Positions 41,298-42,216 of a stretch of 42,216 bases of DNA are shown here, piece by piece (the stretch's first letter is position 1; each line of letters starts with the position of its first letter). Position numbers and translations under genes: made by a program. The stretch comes from Bacteroidota bacterium. Its GTDB lineage: Bacteria > Bacteroidota > Bacteroidia > Bacteroidales > JACABE01. The DNA lies in NCBI GenBank assembly GCA_013377005.1, contig JACABE010000013.1:52015-94230 (forward strand), read 5' to 3'. Below the pieces are notes generated by a model. That model did not search any database. It was given only the letters and a program-made list of their open reading frames with translations, and was not told where the DNA came from.

Positions 41298-42047
41298 CTA
41301 TTTATTGAGAACTTTCAGATATTTAAAAAACAACTCCATCCCCATTCGTTTGGCATCATCTAATTGATAACTAATATTATCTGTAAAATAACTTTTGGCA
41401 TCTACATTTTTGGGAATTCGTTCATTAAAGAAACTAATAGTTTCGTTGATATGACGAATACCAAACTTTAGTGCTTCATTTAAATCTACCAAAAAAGTTT
41501 TAGATAGTTTTTTATTCGCTACCCATGCTGCAAATACAAATGGTAAACCTGTAAAATTATTCCATTCAGAAGCAAGATCGAAGACATAAGCATAATGTTC
41601 TGTAATATTAAAAGTTTTATCACCAATTAACACAACAGCTTCATCATCATTCAGTTTGTGATTAAAGTTGGACGAAAGTTTTTCCCATTTAGGATTGATT
41701 ATCCAATAATTTTGAGCCAAAACTTTCACCAGCTGAACAGAAGTACGCGACTCAATATCAAGATAAATTTTAGATATTTTATTCAATGGTTGATTGCTTA
41801 ACAATAAAACCGTTTTAACCTTTGAAATGGCACCAATACAGTAATCCGTAATAATTTCAGCAGTCTTTATTTGAGGAATCACTGCTACTGGTATTAATCC
41901 TATGTCTACCTTATCTTTTAAAAGTTTTTCAGCACAAATTGCGGGAACATCTTTTTCAATAATAAAATCGTGTAAACATGATGAATTTTCTAATCCATAA
42001 ATAAATGGAAATGTATTAAGATATGAAACGGCTGAAATTTTAATCAT
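41298..42047 (-). CDS. mqnA: Chorismate dehydratase MqnA (futalosine pathway)
   Basis: 249-residue enzyme that converts chorismate to 3-enolpyruvylbenzoate, the first committed step of the futalosine menaquinone route. The N-terminal ISAVSYLNTFPFIYGLE, then DIGLIPVAVIP, LDIESRTSVQLVKVL and VLIGDKTF, and FTGLPFVFAAWVA are family hallmarks of this periplasmic-binding-like fold. An exact -7 box lies 20 bases ahead of the ATG. Other mqn genes are not in the window. It converges on the cysteine synthase-like gene with a 19-base gap. Confidence 0.93.
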   Translation of the reverse strand: MIKISAVSYLNTFPFIYGLENSSCLHDFIIEKDVPAICAEKLLKDKVDIGLIPVAVIPQIKTAEIITDYCIGAISKVKTVLLLSNQPLNKISKIYLDIESRTSVQLVKVLAQNYWIINPKWEKLSSNFNHKLNDDEAVVLIGDKTFNITEHYAYVFDLASEWNNFTGLPFVFAAWVANKKLSKTFLVDLNEALKFGIRHINETISFFNERIPKNVDAKSYFTDNISYQLDDAKRMGMELFFKYLKVLNK

Positions 42048-42067
42048 TGCTTTTCTTTAAATCATCA

Positions 42068-42075
42068 CAAAAATA
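42068..42075 (-). promoter_or_regulatory. Bacteroidota -7 box for mqnA
   Basis: The minus strand reads TATTTTTG, an exact TAnnTTTG match, 20 bases ahead of the mqnA ATG. The remaining bases to the window end hold no gene that I can support. Confidence 0.5.
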
Positions 42076-42216
42076 AGAATAATCGAACAATTCTACTTTA
42101 AAAAAGTTTGAAATTTATTTTTTTAGAAAATTTACAATAAACTTAGGTTAAATATTATTACTTTAACCCGTTGTGCATTTAGGAAAGATTTACTTTTAAA
42201 TTGTTGGTAGGTCTAA

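Overview
This window is chromosomal DNA from a member of the Bacteroidota, most likely an anaerobic or microaerobic Bacteroidales-like lineage. The evidence is strong AT bias, many exact TAnnTTTG promoter -7 boxes just upstream of genes, two proteins ending in type IX secretion (T9SS) sorting domains (type A and type B), a TonB-dependent receptor, a GWxTD-domain protein, DUF349, DUF4294 and DUF5063 proteins, MqnA of the futalosine menaquinone route, rubrerythrin, and the hydrogenase maturase HydE. I see no tRNA, rRNA, CRISPR array, transposase or prophage genes.

Layout. 1-2.0 kb: MCE/Mla-type lipid transporter permease and ATPase plus a CvpA-like protein. 2.0-4.5 kb (minus): flippase and GT4 glycosyltransferase. 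4.6-5.7 kb: glutamine amidotransferase of chorismate metabolism and AroQ. 5.7-9.2 kb (minus): GT2 glycosyltransferase, LpxL-like acyltransferase, GWxTD protein. 9.4-13.6 kb: PepD and a TonB-dependent receptor. 13.6-18.4 kb: guanine deaminase (minus), then a plus-strand run of a Gre-like factor, IspH, RecF, a DUF721 (DciA-like) protein, a DUF493 protein and HydE. 18.4-21.3 kb: repeat-rich accessory zone with an intergenic inverted repeat, a possible small RNA, a T9SS protein built from 29-residue repeats, and a strictly periodic 12 x 42-bp DNA array. 21.3-26.6 kb: rubrerythrin, RdgB, a DUF4294 protein, a T9SS type B lamin-tail protein and Kbl. 26.6-31.2 kb: a second DNA repeat array (41-bp period), a DUF805 protein with small membrane ORFs, a PagL-like outer-membrane protein and a patatin with a BamA-like barrel. 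31.4-38.5 kb: DUF349 protein, DUF3754 protein, DUF5063 protein, a conserved 468-residue protein and an M23/LysM peptidase. 38.7-42.0 kb: a class V aminotransferase/desulfurase and cysteine synthase-like pair, then MqnA.

Most genes are envelope, housekeeping or cofactor functions. The items most worth a second look are the two tandem repeat arrays with near-equal periods (42 and 41 bp) and a similar core, the PLP-enzyme pair whose second member has a cysteine-rich tail, the Gre-like factor with a changed coiled-coil tip, the HydE gene without HydF/HydG beside it, and the conserved 468-residue protein of unknown function.

All identifications come from reading motifs and recalled family knowledge; no database search was run.
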